Shown: one piece after another, positions 24,283 to 31,862 of the stretch
Position numbering within the stretch: position 1 is the first letter of the stretch
How the letters are laid out: the number at the start of each line of letters is the position of its first letter
Origin: an uncultured Eubacteriales bacterium
GTDB taxonomy: Bacteria > Bacillota > Clostridia > Peptostreptococcales > Anaerovoracaceae
NCBI GenBank assembly: GCA_900545135.1
Contig: UQXL01000017.1
Span: 1 to 55,164 of the forward strand
DNA: 55,164 nt
Direction: 5' to 3'
Position numbers and translations under genes: made by a program
Notes under the pieces: model-generated
Database searches by the model: none
Told to the model about the DNA's origin: nothing
What the model saw: the letters and a program-made list of their open reading frames with translations, nothing else

Positions 24283-25449
24283 TCATTCTCCTTTCTGCCG
24301 TGGAAACAGCTCTTCTATAAGCTTCCTCACGGTAGTCATCTCGTTTACTCTGCCGACGTTGCCTCCGCAGAAGAAAAGCCCCTCCTCATAGTTGCCTTTA
24401 TATGCTTCTATCAGCGCTTTATTTATGCAGTAGGGCGTGGTCTTCGGTTCGCATGTCCTTATGCAGTTTATGCACTTTTGAGGAGGAACTCTCAGGCCCT
24501 TGGCTGTCTTTTCCGTAAGGGGCGTTCTGAGTCCTCTGCCGGGCATGCCCACCGGACTTTTAACTATCATCACGTCGTCCTCTGTCGCGTCGATTATCGT
24601 CTGTTTGTAGCCGTCGGAAGCGTCGCATTCCTCTGTAGCTATGAATCTGGTCGCTATCTGAACCCCGTCGGCTCCGGCTTTAATCATCTTATCTATGTCG
24701 TCTCTGTCGAATACGCTGCCTCCGGCGAAGATGGGAAGCTCAGGCAGCAGCCGTCTTATATCTGCCACGATTTCTTCAAGCGGCTTGCAGCTCCCGTCCA
24801 TCAGCTCCTCCTCGCCGAAGCCGAGATGGCCTCCCGCCATGCTGCCCTCAGCCACTATGAAATCAGGCGTTCTTCCGTATCTCCTGCTCCACAGATTGGT
24901 TATAGTTCTGGCAGCCTTAGCTCCCGATACTATCGGCGCAGCCAAAACGTCGCTGCCCGCAAGCAGCTCAGGCAGTTCCAGAGGAAGCCCCGCGCCTGAA
25001 ATAACGGCATCTATACCCTCTTCGGCGGCAGCCTCCACCATTCGCCTGTAATTGTTGGTAACGACCATGGCGTTTATGGCCAATAAGCCCTTGCCGCCTG
25101 ATATCTCCCGGGCCTTGCGTATTTCTCTGCGCAGAGAACGCTCCGCCGCTCCGTCGGGATTCTGCCAGAAATCTTCCTCCGTAAAGCCGATATTGGCTGT
25201 TGAGATGACTCCCATCGCCCCCTCTGCCGCTACTGCTCCCGCCAGACCTCCCATGGAAATGCCTATGCCCATGCCGCCCTGTATAAGCGGATGACTGAGC
25301 TCGGAAAGCTTGCCCGAAAGCCTGCCCGAAAGCTTGCCCGAGAGCCTATCGGCGTCGCTGCGCGCAGACATTCCCGAAGTCTTTGAGGTATCAGAGCCGC
25401 GCGCCGGTTCGGCGAAAGACAGCTTCCTACCTTTATTTGATTCTGACAT
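24283..25449 (-). CDS. FabK/nitronate-monooxygenase-like flavoprotein with a C-terminal Cys cluster
   Basis: TIM-barrel FMN enzyme of the 2-nitropropane dioxygenase superfamily, which includes FabK. After an atypical N-terminal extension of about 50 residues, rich in Ser/Lys/Arg with an LSGK/LSGR repeat, come HPLIQGGMGIGISMGGLAG, VISGAGLPLELPEL, VAEGSMAGGHLGFG and IFAGGSVFDRDDIDKMIKAG ADGVQIATRF-type phosphate-binding elements. The C-terminus has KCINCIRTCEPKTTPYC, which could hold a metal or Fe-S cluster and is absent from ordinary FabK. It overlaps the fabK end by 17 bases. Not assigned to a specific step; an auxiliary enoyl reductase or a detoxifying nitronate oxidase are both possible. 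Confidence 0.75.
   Translation of the reverse strand: MSESNKGRKLSFAEPARGSDTSKTSGMSARSDADRLSGKLSGRLSGKLSELSHPLIQGGMGIGISMGGLAGAVAAEGAMGVISTANIGFTEEDFWQNPDGAAERSLRREIRKAREISGGKGLLAINAMVVTNNYRRMVEAAAEEGIDAVISGAGLPLELPELLAGSDVLAAPIVSGAKAARTITNLWSRRYGRTPDFIVAEGSMAGGHLGFGEEELMDGSCKPLEEIVADIRRLLPELPIFAGGSVFDRDDIDKMIKAGADGVQIATRFIATEECDASDGYKQTIIDATEDDVMIVKSPVGMPGRGLRTPLTEKTAKGLRVPPQKCINCIRTCEPKTTPYCINKALIEAYKGNYEEGLFFCGGNVGRVNEMTTVRKLIEELFPRQKGE
25298..25350. repeat. In-frame 12-bp minisatellite in the FabK-like gene
   Basis: About four units of GAAAGCTTGCCC-like sequence (plus strand), each encoding Leu-Ser-Gly-Lys/Arg. Unit gain or loss would keep the frame. Confidence 0.75.
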
Positions 25450-26350
25450 TTTCATAGCCTTTCATCATGTTTTCAAATATCTTCCTCGCCGGAAGTATCT
25501 CTTTCATCATACCCGCCACCTGGCCGGCCATCAGAGAGCCTGTTTTGACATCGCCCTCGAATACTGCCCTCTTGAGCGAGCCCAATGTAAACTTTTCCAG
25601 CTCCATCAGCTCCGCGCCTTTTTTCTCCATTTCCGTGTATTCTCTCGTCATGGAGTTTTTGATGACCCTCACAGGTGCGCCGGCGCTTCTTCCGGTGACG
25701 GTGGTGCTGTTGTCCCTGGCCTTTATCACGGCCTCCTTGTAATTTTCATGTATAGGACATTCCTCGCTGACCAAAAGACAGGTGCCGACCTGAACTCCGC
25801 AGGCTCCCAGGGCAAAGGCCGCCGCCAGCTGTCTGCCGTCGCCTATGCCTCCGGCCGCTATGACTGGAATATCTACAGCGTCGCAAACCTGAGGCACTAA
25901 AGCCATTGTAGTCAGTTCTCCTATGTGGCCGCCGCTTTCGCAGCCCTCAGCTATCACGCTGTCAACGCCCAGAGAAGCCAGCCGCTTTGCAAGGGAGGCT
26001 CCCGATACCACAGGGAAAACCTTTATTCCGCAGCTCTTCCACCGCTCTATGTATTTTCCCGGGTTTCCCGCCCCCGTCGTGACGACGGCGACTTTCTCCT
26101 CGGCCACTACCTCCGCCATCCTGTCGGCTTCGGGATTCATCAGCATTATGTTCACTCCGAACGGCTTGCCTGTAAGAGACTTACACTCTCTTATCTCAGC
26201 TCTGAGCTTATCTGCGCTCATTCCTCCAGCGCCGATTATTCCGAGCGCACCTGCCTCCGATATGGCCGCCGCGAATTTGCCGGTGGCTATGTTGGCCATT
26301 CCGCCCTGTATTATTGGAAATTCTATGTTCAAAAGTTCATTTATCTTCAT
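25433..26350 (-). CDS. fabK: Enoyl-ACP reductase II FabK
   Basis: FMN-dependent, NAD(P)H-using enoyl-ACP reductase that completes each elongation round; it replaces FabI, which is not in the cluster, and is intrinsically insensitive to triclosan in known cases. In 305 residues: EFPIIQGGMANIATGKFAAA, ITTGAGNPG-type loop (VVTTGAGNPGKYI), VIAEGCESGGHIGEL with the catalytic His, and IPVIAAGGIGDGRQLAAAFA for phosphate binding. The ATG at 26350 has AAGGTAG close upstream, overlapping the fabH stop; the TTG further up is not needed. Confidence 0.95.
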   Translation of the reverse strand: MKINELLNIEFPIIQGGMANIATGKFAAAISEAGALGIIGAGGMSADKLRAEIRECKSLTGKPFGVNIMLMNPEADRMAEVVAEEKVAVVTTGAGNPGKYIERWKSCGIKVFPVVSGASLAKRLASLGVDSVIAEGCESGGHIGELTTMALVPQVCDAVDIPVIAAGGIGDGRQLAAAFALGACGVQVGTCLLVSEECPIHENYKEAVIKARDNSTTVTGRSAGAPVRVIKNSMTREYTEMEKKGAELMELEKFTLGSLKRAVFEGDVKTGSLMAGQVAGMMKEILPARKIFENMMKGYENVRIK

Positions 26351-26355
26351 ATATT

Positions 26356-27294
26356 CTACCTTTTTTCGCAAAATTCAATATACATGCTTCCGTAAGTCAG
26401 TCCCGCTCCGAAGCCTGCGCAGAGAAGTTTCTTCCTGCCTTCAAGCATTCCGGCCTTCCGCATTTCTGCTATGGCAATGGGTATGCTGGCCGCTGAAGTA
26501 TTGCCGTAGCTCTGAACGTTTTTGAAAAACTTCTCTCCGTTCTCGGAAACTCTTCTGGCTACGTTGTCGATTATCCTCTCATTGGCCTGATGACAGACGT
26601 AATAATCCACATCGCCGTCCGTCAGCTCTTCCCTCCTCATGAGCTCTGAAATGCTGTGGGAAGCCTTGCTGACAGCAAATCTGTAGACCTCCTGACCCTC
26701 CATCTTGATGAAGTGGGTCCTACCGTCGCACCTGAGAACACGGTTGTCGGGAATACAGCCTCCGTAATATGCGAATTCAGCCTCGGGGCTAAGCTCCGCC
26801 ACTACTGCTCCAGCTCCGTCTCCGAAGAGAACGCAGGTCGCGCGATCCCCCATATTCATGAGAGGAGATATCTTCTCGCTTCCTATTATCAGGGCGTATC
26901 CTCCGAATGGTTTCAAAAGCCCCATGGCTGTCACACAGCCGTATATGAAGCCGGAGCAGGCTCCGTTGAGATCGAAGCTCAACGTCGTCTCGGGAAGTCC
27001 CAGCCTGCCTGCCGTCTGACACGCCACTCCGGGCGTATGATCGTCAGGCGTAAAGGTACATACTATGCAGACGGTGATGTCCTCGGTCTCGACCCCTGCG
27101 TCTCTTATGGCTGCGGCTGCGGCTTCAAAGGCCATGTCGCCGTTGCTTAAGCTTTCCGCGAAATATCGGGAACGGATGCCTGATTTTTCTGTTATCCATC
27201 GGTCGCTGGTATCGACTATCTTCTCCATATCGGCGTTGGTGACCACCTTATCTCCCGCGGCCTTTCCTGCGCCTATTATCCTTATTCCGTTCAC
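26356..27294 (-). CDS. fabH: 3-oxoacyl-ACP synthase III FabH
   Basis: Starts fatty-acid synthesis by condensing an acyl-CoA with malonyl-ACP. In 312 residues: WITEKSGIRSRYFA, catalytic Cys in LNGACSGFIYG, His in VCHQANERIIDNVA, Asn in SYGNTSAASIPIAI, and the closing LCAGFGAGLTYGSM. Its start directly follows the accA stop, so it is co-translated with the acetyl-CoA carboxylase genes. Whether it prefers straight or branched primers cannot be read with confidence. Confidence 0.97.
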   Translation of the reverse strand: MNGIRIIGAGKAAGDKVVTNADMEKIVDTSDRWITEKSGIRSRYFAESLSNGDMAFEAAAAAIRDAGVETEDITVCIVCTFTPDDHTPGVACQTAGRLGLPETTLSFDLNGACSGFIYGCVTAMGLLKPFGGYALIIGSEKISPLMNMGDRATCVLFGDGAGAVVAELSPEAEFAYYGGCIPDNRVLRCDGRTHFIKMEGQEVYRFAVSKASHSISELMRREELTDGDVDYYVCHQANERIIDNVARRVSENGEKFFKNVQSYGNTSAASIPIAIAEMRKAGMLEGRKKLLCAGFGAGLTYGSMYIEFCEKR

Positions 27295-28212
27295 TTAAAC
27301 GATGTCCGCCTTTCTCTTGTTTATATTTTTTCCTATGCTCCTGAGCCGCCTGTACCGCTTTTCCGCCAGCCTTGCTCCGTTTTCCTTTGACATATCCTCG
27401 AGGCTGCTTTCCAGCTCGGCTCTAACCGCCTTTAAAACGGCTTCTCTGTTATTCTGAGCGCCGCCCTCGCCCTCCTCGATGATCCTGTCGCATACGCCCA
27501 GAGCTTTAAGGTCCTGTGCCGTAAGCTTCATGACCTCGCAGGCTTCCTCCCATCTTGAGGAGTCTTTCCATAATATAGTCGCAAAGCCCTCGGGAGAAAG
27601 TATGGAAAACACGCTGTTTTCAAGCATTAAGGCTCTGTCGGCTACTCCTAGGGCCAGCGCTCCTCCGCTGCCGCCTTCTCCGATAAAGACTGATATTATC
27701 GGAGTCTTCAGACGGCTCATCAGAGCTATGGAGCGGGCTATCGCCTCGCCTTGGCCTCCTGCTTCCGCTTCCAGTCCGGGATAAGCTCCCGGTGTGTCGA
27801 TGAATGTGATTACAGGTCTTTTGAATTTTTCAGCCTGCCTCATCAGTCTGGCGGCTTTTCTGTACCCTTCAGGGTTTGGCATGCCGAATCTGCACTTGAC
27901 ATTTTCCTCAAGGCTTCTTCCCTTTTGATGTCCTATCACGGTCACCGGTACTCCGGAAAGAAAGGCTATGCCGCCTATTATTCCCGCGTCCTCTCCGTGA
28001 AGCCTGTCTCCGGCCATACAGAAGAAGTCGTCGAAAATGTATTCTATATATTCCCTTGACGTTGGTCTATCGCCGCTCCTTGCAAGGCGCAGCCTGTCAG
28101 CCGCCTTAGGGCTGTCCGAGCTCGCAGGTCTGTCCGGATTCGTGAGACTATCCGAGTCCGCAGGCAGCTCTGCGGCTGAAAACCTCTCCGTCATATTCTC
28201 AATGGCGTCCAT
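27295..28212 (-). CDS. accA: Acetyl-CoA carboxylase carboxyltransferase alpha subunit
   Basis: With AccD forms the carboxyltransferase that moves CO2 from biotin to acetyl-CoA. The crotonase-fold core is visible: VTVIGHQKGRSLEENVKCRF, then FIDTPGAYPGLEAEAGGQGE, SVFIGEGGSGGALALGVAD and SILSPEGFATILWKD. 305 residues, normal length. The N-terminal 30 residues before the core are rich in Ser/Pro/Asp. ATG 28212 is chosen because AAGGAG lies 8 bases upstream; it overlaps the end of accD by 14 bases. Confidence 0.97.
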   Translation of the reverse strand: MDAIENMTERFSAAELPADSDSLTNPDRPASSDSPKAADRLRLARSGDRPTSREYIEYIFDDFFCMAGDRLHGEDAGIIGGIAFLSGVPVTVIGHQKGRSLEENVKCRFGMPNPEGYRKAARLMRQAEKFKRPVITFIDTPGAYPGLEAEAGGQGEAIARSIALMSRLKTPIISVFIGEGGSGGALALGVADRALMLENSVFSILSPEGFATILWKDSSRWEEACEVMKLTAQDLKALGVCDRIIEEGEGGAQNNREAVLKAVRAELESSLEDMSKENGARLAEKRYRRLRSIGKNINKRKADIV

Positions 28213-29056
28213 TGCCAGTTCTCCTTTCCCGTCTTTCGTGAGCCAAAAGCATGAACTCAAGCGTCTTCCTCATATTTTTTCTCTCCACTATGGCGTCCAG
28301 GAAGCCGTGCTCCAGAAGATATTCCGAACTCTGAAATCCTTCAGGCAGAGCCTGCCCTATGGTCTGTTCGATAACGCGCGGTCCGGCAAAGCCTATGAGC
28401 GCGCCGGGCTCGGCGATGATTATGTCCCCGAGACTGGCGAAGCTGGCGGTAACGCCTCCCGTCGTAGGATTAGTCATGACGGAAATGAACAGCAGTCCAG
28501 CCTCGCTGTGCTTTGCTGCAGCTACCGAAGTCTTGGCCATCTGTATCAGCGAAAGGATGCCCTCCTGCATCCTCGCCCCTCCGGAAGCCGAAAAAATAAT
28601 CATCGGCAGCTTCTTTTTAGTAGCGTACTCGAAGCATCTCGTTATCTTTTCGCCGACGGCTGCTCCCATGCTGCCCATGAGAAATCTGTTGTCCATCACG
28701 CATATCGCAGTCCTGATTCCATTTATCCTGCCTGTTCCAGTCAGTACGGCTTCCCTCAGCCCCGTGGCCGCTCTTACCTGTTCCAGCTTTTCGTCATAGC
28801 CGGGAAAATCCAGCGGATTGCCGCCTTTTACCGCGGCGCATATTTCTCTGAAACTGCCGGGGTCGAGGACGGTCTTTATCCTGTAAAAAGATGTGACTTT
28901 AAAATGATGGCCGCATCCCGGACAGACGTACATTTCCCTTGACAGTACCGTATCCTGATATTTGCGTCCGCAGACAGGGCAGATTATACTCCTGGTATTT
29001 TCTTTCATCTCTTTGAGGGCAGAAAGTACTTCCCTCTTCTTTTTAAACGGATTCAT
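28199..29056 (-). CDS. accD: Acetyl-CoA carboxylase carboxyltransferase beta subunit
   Basis: Partner of AccA. The N-terminal zinc ribbon has two CxxC pairs (CPVCGRKYQ and CPGCGHHF), followed by the crotonase-like domain with IFSASGGARMQEGILSLIQM, SVMTNPTTGGVTASFA, GDIIIAEPGALIGFAGPRVI and LPEGFQSSEYLLEHG. 285 residues. ATG 29056 has AGGAGG 5 bases upstream and overlaps the accC end by 14 bases, so accC, accD and accA are all coupled by overlap, which helps balanced subunit synthesis. Confidence 0.98.
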   Translation of the reverse strand: MNPFKKKREVLSALKEMKENTRSIICPVCGRKYQDTVLSREMYVCPGCGHHFKVTSFYRIKTVLDPGSFREICAAVKGGNPLDFPGYDEKLEQVRAATGLREAVLTGTGRINGIRTAICVMDNRFLMGSMGAAVGEKITRCFEYATKKKLPMIIFSASGGARMQEGILSLIQMAKTSVAAAKHSEAGLLFISVMTNPTTGGVTASFASLGDIIIAEPGALIGFAGPRVIEQTIGQALPEGFQSSEYLLEHGFLDAIVERKNMRKTLEFMLLAHERRERRTGNGRH

Positions 29057-30431
29057 TCTTTCCTCCTGCTTTCTCATACAATGTCAGCAGTTCTTCAAGG
29101 TGGGCGTCCATAAAGCCTGTGTCGTATCCTCCCCTTAAGAAGTCGCTGTTGTACATTAGAAGATACTGCACGGGAAGTATGGTCTCTACTCCCTCTATGA
29201 CCATTTCGCCCAGGGCTCTTCTCATCTTTCTTATAGCTTCAAGGCGGGTGTCACCCCGGACTATGACCTTGGCCACCATGGAATCATAATACGGGCTTAT
29301 CTCGCAGCCTGTATAAAGGGCGCTGTCCACCCTGACTCCCGCTCCGGCCGGCAAATGCAGAAAGCTTATCTTCCCCGGACACGGCGCAAAGCCGTCATAT
29401 ATCTTTTCCGCCGTGATCCTGCACTCTATCGCATGTCCCGATAATTTCACATCTTCCTGGCAGAAAGAAAGCGGCAGCCCGGAAGCTATCCTCAGCTGTT
29501 CTCTGACGATGTTGACTCCGGTCACCATTTCCGTCACCGGATGCTCGACCTGAATCCGGGTGTTCATCTCTATGAAATAAAAGTTATCGTCTTTATCCAC
29601 TATGAATTCCACCGTTCCGGCGCTCTTGTAGCCTGCTGTCTCCGCAGCCTTGCAAGCGGCCAATCCCATCTTTTGTCTCAATTCCTCGCTGAGTGAAAAT
29701 GCCGGCGCTTCTTCGAGAATCTTCTGGTTTCGTCTCTGGATAGAACAGTCCCTTTCGCCCAGATGCACTATGTTACCTAAAGAATCGGCCAGTATCTGAA
29801 ATTCGATATGACGCGGGTTTTCTATCAGCTTTTCTACATACATGCTTCCGTCACCGAAACAGCTCTCTGCCTCGGCGGAAGCCTCCGTGAACATGCGTCT
29901 GACTTCTTCGGCGTTTCCGGCTCTTCTCATGCCTCGTCCGCCGCCTCCTGCTGACGCTTTGAGCAGAACAGGATAGCCTATCTTATCCGCGGCAGAAACT
30001 GCCTCTTCGCCGTCTTTGACCAGTCCCTCAGAGCCCGGCGTTACAGGAACACCGGCTTTTTTCATCAGTTCTCTGGCCGATGATTTATCTCCCATGAGCT
30101 TTATGGTCTCCGCGGACGGCCCTATGAATTCTATGTCATTTTCTTCGCAGAGACGCGCAAATTGACTGTTCTCCGACAAAAAACCAAAGCCCGGATGGAT
30201 AGCGTCGCATCCGGTGGCTTTTGCTACTTGTATTATGTTCTCCGCATTCAGATAGCTGTCCTGCGCTTTAGGCCCTCCTATGCATACGGCTCTGGTGGCT
30301 ATGGACGCGTGAAGCGAATTTCTGTCAGCGGTGGAATATACGGCCACTGCCTCGATAGAATTATCCAGACATTCTCTTATGATTCTTACCGCTATTTCTC
30401 CTCTGTTGGCTACCAGCACCCGCTTCAGCAT
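29043..30431 (-). CDS. accC: Biotin carboxylase
   Basis: ATP-grasp enzyme that carboxylates biotin on AccB. In 462 residues: LVANRGEIAVRIIREC, IHPGFGFLSENSQFA, the glycine-rich ATP lid LLKASAGGGGRGMRRA, SMYVEKLIENPRHIEFQILA, the biotin/bicarbonate sites in ERDCSIQRRNQKILEEAP and FIEMNTRIQVEHPVTEMVTG, and SGHAIECRITAE. GAGGTGA lies 4 bases before the ATG, which overlaps the accB stop. About 15 extra residues follow the usual C-terminus. Confidence 0.98.
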   Translation of the reverse strand: MLKRVLVANRGEIAVRIIRECLDNSIEAVAVYSTADRNSLHASIATRAVCIGGPKAQDSYLNAENIIQVAKATGCDAIHPGFGFLSENSQFARLCEENDIEFIGPSAETIKLMGDKSSARELMKKAGVPVTPGSEGLVKDGEEAVSAADKIGYPVLLKASAGGGGRGMRRAGNAEEVRRMFTEASAEAESCFGDGSMYVEKLIENPRHIEFQILADSLGNIVHLGERDCSIQRRNQKILEEAPAFSLSEELRQKMGLAACKAAETAGYKSAGTVEFIVDKDDNFYFIEMNTRIQVEHPVTEMVTGVNIVREQLRIASGLPLSFCQEDVKLSGHAIECRITAEKIYDGFAPCPGKISFLHLPAGAGVRVDSALYTGCEISPYYDSMVAKVIVRGDTRLEAIRKMRRALGEMVIEGVETILPVQYLLMYNSDFLRGGYDTGFMDAHLEELLTLYEKAGGKNESV

Positions 30432-30946
30432 TTCTTCACCTCAAAAAGTATCTCATCGTATTCGGCAAGCTCGCCGTTTATTCCGTACATGTCCTGAATA
30501 ACGCCGTCACACGGAGATTTGAGTTCGTTCATGACCTTCATAGCTTCGATTATGCAAAGCGTCTGTCCTTTCGACACTGACTCTCCCACGGAGACGAAAT
30601 CCGGTTCCTCCGGTGACGGAGCTTTATAGTATACTCCCACTATCGGGCAACGGACATATTCTACGCCGTCTGCCTGCTTTATCTCGTTTATGCCTCGCGC
30701 ATCTTTCTGCGAATCCGCAGCCCCTGGGTTCTCGGCCGCCGGTGACATGTTTTGAACTGCCGCAGGCGGAGCGCAAGCCGCAGACGACATGAAAGCCGCA
30801 GGGAGCGCTGACAGATTCATCTGTTCAGGACGCTCCTGGCTTCCTTTTTTCATGCGCAGCTTTCTGCCTTCTTCTTCGATCTCCAATTCTGACAGTTTGC
30901 TGTTTTCAAAATAATCTATCAGTTCAAAGATTTCTTTATTCTTCAT
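30425..30946 (-). CDS. accB: Biotin carboxyl carrier protein
   Basis: Carries biotin between AccC and AccA/AccD. The 173-residue protein begins with FELIDYFENSKLSELEIEEE, has a flexible Ala/Pro-rich linker (ALPAAFMSSAACAPPAAVQN), and ends with the biotinyl domain containing the modified Lys in IIEAMKVMNELKSP, followed by DGVIQDMYGINGELAEY. It starts two bases after the acpP stop without a strong ribosome binding site, so it is probably coupled to acpP. Confidence 0.97.
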   Translation of the reverse strand: MKNKEIFELIDYFENSKLSELEIEEEGRKLRMKKGSQERPEQMNLSALPAAFMSSAACAPPAAVQNMSPAAENPGAADSQKDARGINEIKQADGVEYVRCPIVGVYYKAPSPEEPDFVSVGESVSKGQTLCIIEAMKVMNELKSPCDGVIQDMYGINGELAEYDEILFEVKKC

Positions 30947-30948
30947 GA

Positions 30949-31179
30949 TTACGCCTTATACTTTTCGATACAATCCATGATGTCCTGTACAGTCTTCATA
31001 TTAGGAAGTTCTTCATCCGGGATCTTGATTCCTTCTTCCTCTTCGATGGCCATAACCAGCTCAACAGCGTCGAGAGAATCGATCTTGAGATCGTCTGACA
31101 GTTTTGCTTCCGGTGTGATCTTCTCTTCATCGCAGCTCAGTGTATTCACCATGATTTCTTTTAAATTTTCAAAATTCAT
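30949..31179 (-). CDS. acpP: Acyl carrier protein
   Basis: Small acidic carrier of growing acyl chains. The 76-residue product has the phosphopantetheine Ser in DLKIDSLDAVELVMAIEEEE and the usual four-helix pattern with acidic helix II. First gene of the fatty-acid operon. ATG 31179 (AAGGAG 9 bases away) fits the family length; ATG 31185 with spacing 3 is the alternative. The upstream region holds a perfect inverted repeat. Confidence 0.97.
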   Translation of the reverse strand: MNFENLKEIMVNTLSCDEEKITPEAKLSDDLKIDSLDAVELVMAIEEEEGIKIPDEELPNMKTVQDIMDCIEKYKA

Positions 31180-31221
31180 TTTCATATTCTCCTTTTTTGT
31201 ACATAATTCCAAAATTTTAAG

Positions 31222-31261
31222 TAAAGAATTTTAATTAAATTTTTTTAATTAAAATTCTTTA
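31222..31261. promoter_or_regulatory. Perfect 18-bp inverted repeat, probable operator of the fatty-acid operon
   Basis: TAAAGAATTTTAATTAAA at 31222-31239 and its exact complement at 31244-31261, separated by TTTT. It lies 43-82 bases upstream of the acpP start, where the promoter must be; a weak promoter (TTCTTT, 17 bases, TATGTA on the minus strand) would overlap its acpP-proximal arm. No strong T-tail outside the palindrome, so an operator is favoured over a terminator. Confidence 0.65.
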
Positions 31262-31370
31262 AGTATCCTATCATTAGGCAGCGGTTATGTCAACGATTTT
31301 CGCAATAATTCACAATACTTTCACAAAAGGGGATTTCCATCTGAAAGAGGCTTGCAAAATTCAGCGCAAT

Positions 31371-31412
31371 AAAAAAAGTGGAAATGACGGAATCGAAGAT
31401 TCCTATTTCCAC
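31371..31412 (-). terminator. Strong terminator upstream of the fatty-acid operon
   Basis: Minus strand: GTGGAAAT (31412-31405) pairs with ATTTCCAC (31385-31378), inside which GAATC/GATTC pairs around TTC; seven T residues follow. It insulates the fatty-acid operon from transcription of ribF and the toxin-like gene. Confidence 0.88.
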
Positions 31413-31472
31413 ATGCTGACCGCAAGGCATAACTCCGTGCGGAAACAATATTCAGAAATTGACTCAAAACTG

Positions 31473-31501
31473 TTGAAAACAGTTTGCGGTTGTGGTATAT
31501 T
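31473..31501 (+). promoter_or_regulatory. Promoter of the convergent small RNA
   Basis: TTGAAA at 31473-31478, 17 bases, TATATT at 31496-31501 with extended TG (TGG). The -35 box sits inside the palindrome AAACTGTT-GAA-AACAGTTT (31467-31485). Confidence 0.7.
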
Positions 31502-31507
31502 GGTGTC

Positions 31508-31590
31508 AAGAGGAAGCCGTAGAAAACGGCTGACCTGTTTGGTCAGCGACCGCCCAGGGGTTCAAGCAAGGGCGGTCATTTTATTTCTTT
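31508..31590 (+). ncRNA. Candidate antitoxin small RNA
   Basis: Predicted transcript of about 80 bases from the promoter at 31473-31501. It contains AGCCGT-AGAAA-ACGGCT, GCTGACC-TGTTT-GGTCAGC (alternative to the first, sharing GCT) and a terminator hairpin GACCGCCC/GGGCGGTC (31548-31577) followed by ATTTTATTTC. No reading frame with a ribosome binding site. Its 3' half is antisense to the end of the 22-codon peptide gene and its downstream sequence, so the two RNAs could pair over about 70 bases. Start and end are inferred from sequence only. Confidence 0.6.
31548..31588 (+). terminator. Terminator of the small RNA
   Basis: GACCGCCC pairs with GGGCGGTC over a 14-base loop, then ATTTTATTTCTTT. 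On the minus strand the same hairpin lacks a T-run, but the next one, GCTGACC-AAACA-GGTCAGC followed by CGTTTTCT (31547-31521), could end the peptide mRNA. Confidence 0.75.
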
Positions 31591-31644
31591 AACGATCCTA
31601 TACAGGATCAGCAGGTAAACTACACCAAATATGTAATCTATCAT
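31576..31644 (-). CDS. 22-residue hydrophobic peptide, candidate type I toxin
   Basis: A short gene with a strong ribosome binding site (GGAAGGTGAT, AGC, ATG). The peptide is Met-Ile-Asp-Tyr followed by IFGVVYLLILY and a basic end RIVKEIK: one potential membrane helix with a charged tail, the usual make-up of type I toxins of the Fst/TxpA kind, though I recognise no family. In the 5' leader CCTTCC (complement of 31690-31685) can pair with the GGAAGG of the ribosome binding site and hide it. Its own promoter lies at 31752-31724. The stop codon lies inside the hairpin shared with the convergent RNA. Toxicity is an inference. Confidence 0.6.
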   Translation of the reverse strand: MIDYIFGVVYLLILYRIVKEIK

Positions 31645-31723
31645 GCTATCACCTTCCTTTAAATCCAAAACCCCTTTGAATTCAGGAAGGCCAACCGCTT
31701 TCGCTTGTCCTCTTGACATTTCC

Positions 31724-31752
31724 ATTTTATTACAATTATGCTGCGTCGTCCA
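31724..31752 (-). promoter_or_regulatory. Promoter of the 22-codon peptide gene
   Basis: Minus strand: TGGACG at 31752-31747, 17 bases, TAAAAT at 31729-31724. The first transcribed bases include TGTCAAGAGGA (31718-31708), the same 11 bases that begin the convergent RNA (31504-31514). Confidence 0.5.
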
Positions 31753-31781
31753 CTTCTATTTTCCGACTTTTTTCGACAGCG

Positions 31782-31862
31782 GCTTTAGGCGGTGTGCAGT
31801 GATTTTCAGTAGTCACGGCCGAGCGCAGTGGTATTCAGTGACTTTCACAACACCGCAGCCAA
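31782..31862 (-). promoter_or_regulatory. Structured 3' region of ribF
   Basis: GCGGTGT (31789-31795) pairs with ACACCGC (31850-31856). Inside lies an imperfect direct repeat with a 29-base offset, GCAGTGATTTTCAGT and GCAGTGGTATTCAGT. It may be a processing or weak termination structure at the end of the rimP-ribF operon. Confidence 0.4.

Noticed and set aside
31321..31509. A 62-codon minus-strand frame next to the toxin-like locus
   Set aside because: It crosses a strong terminator hairpin and the small-RNA promoter; not compatible with a translated gene.
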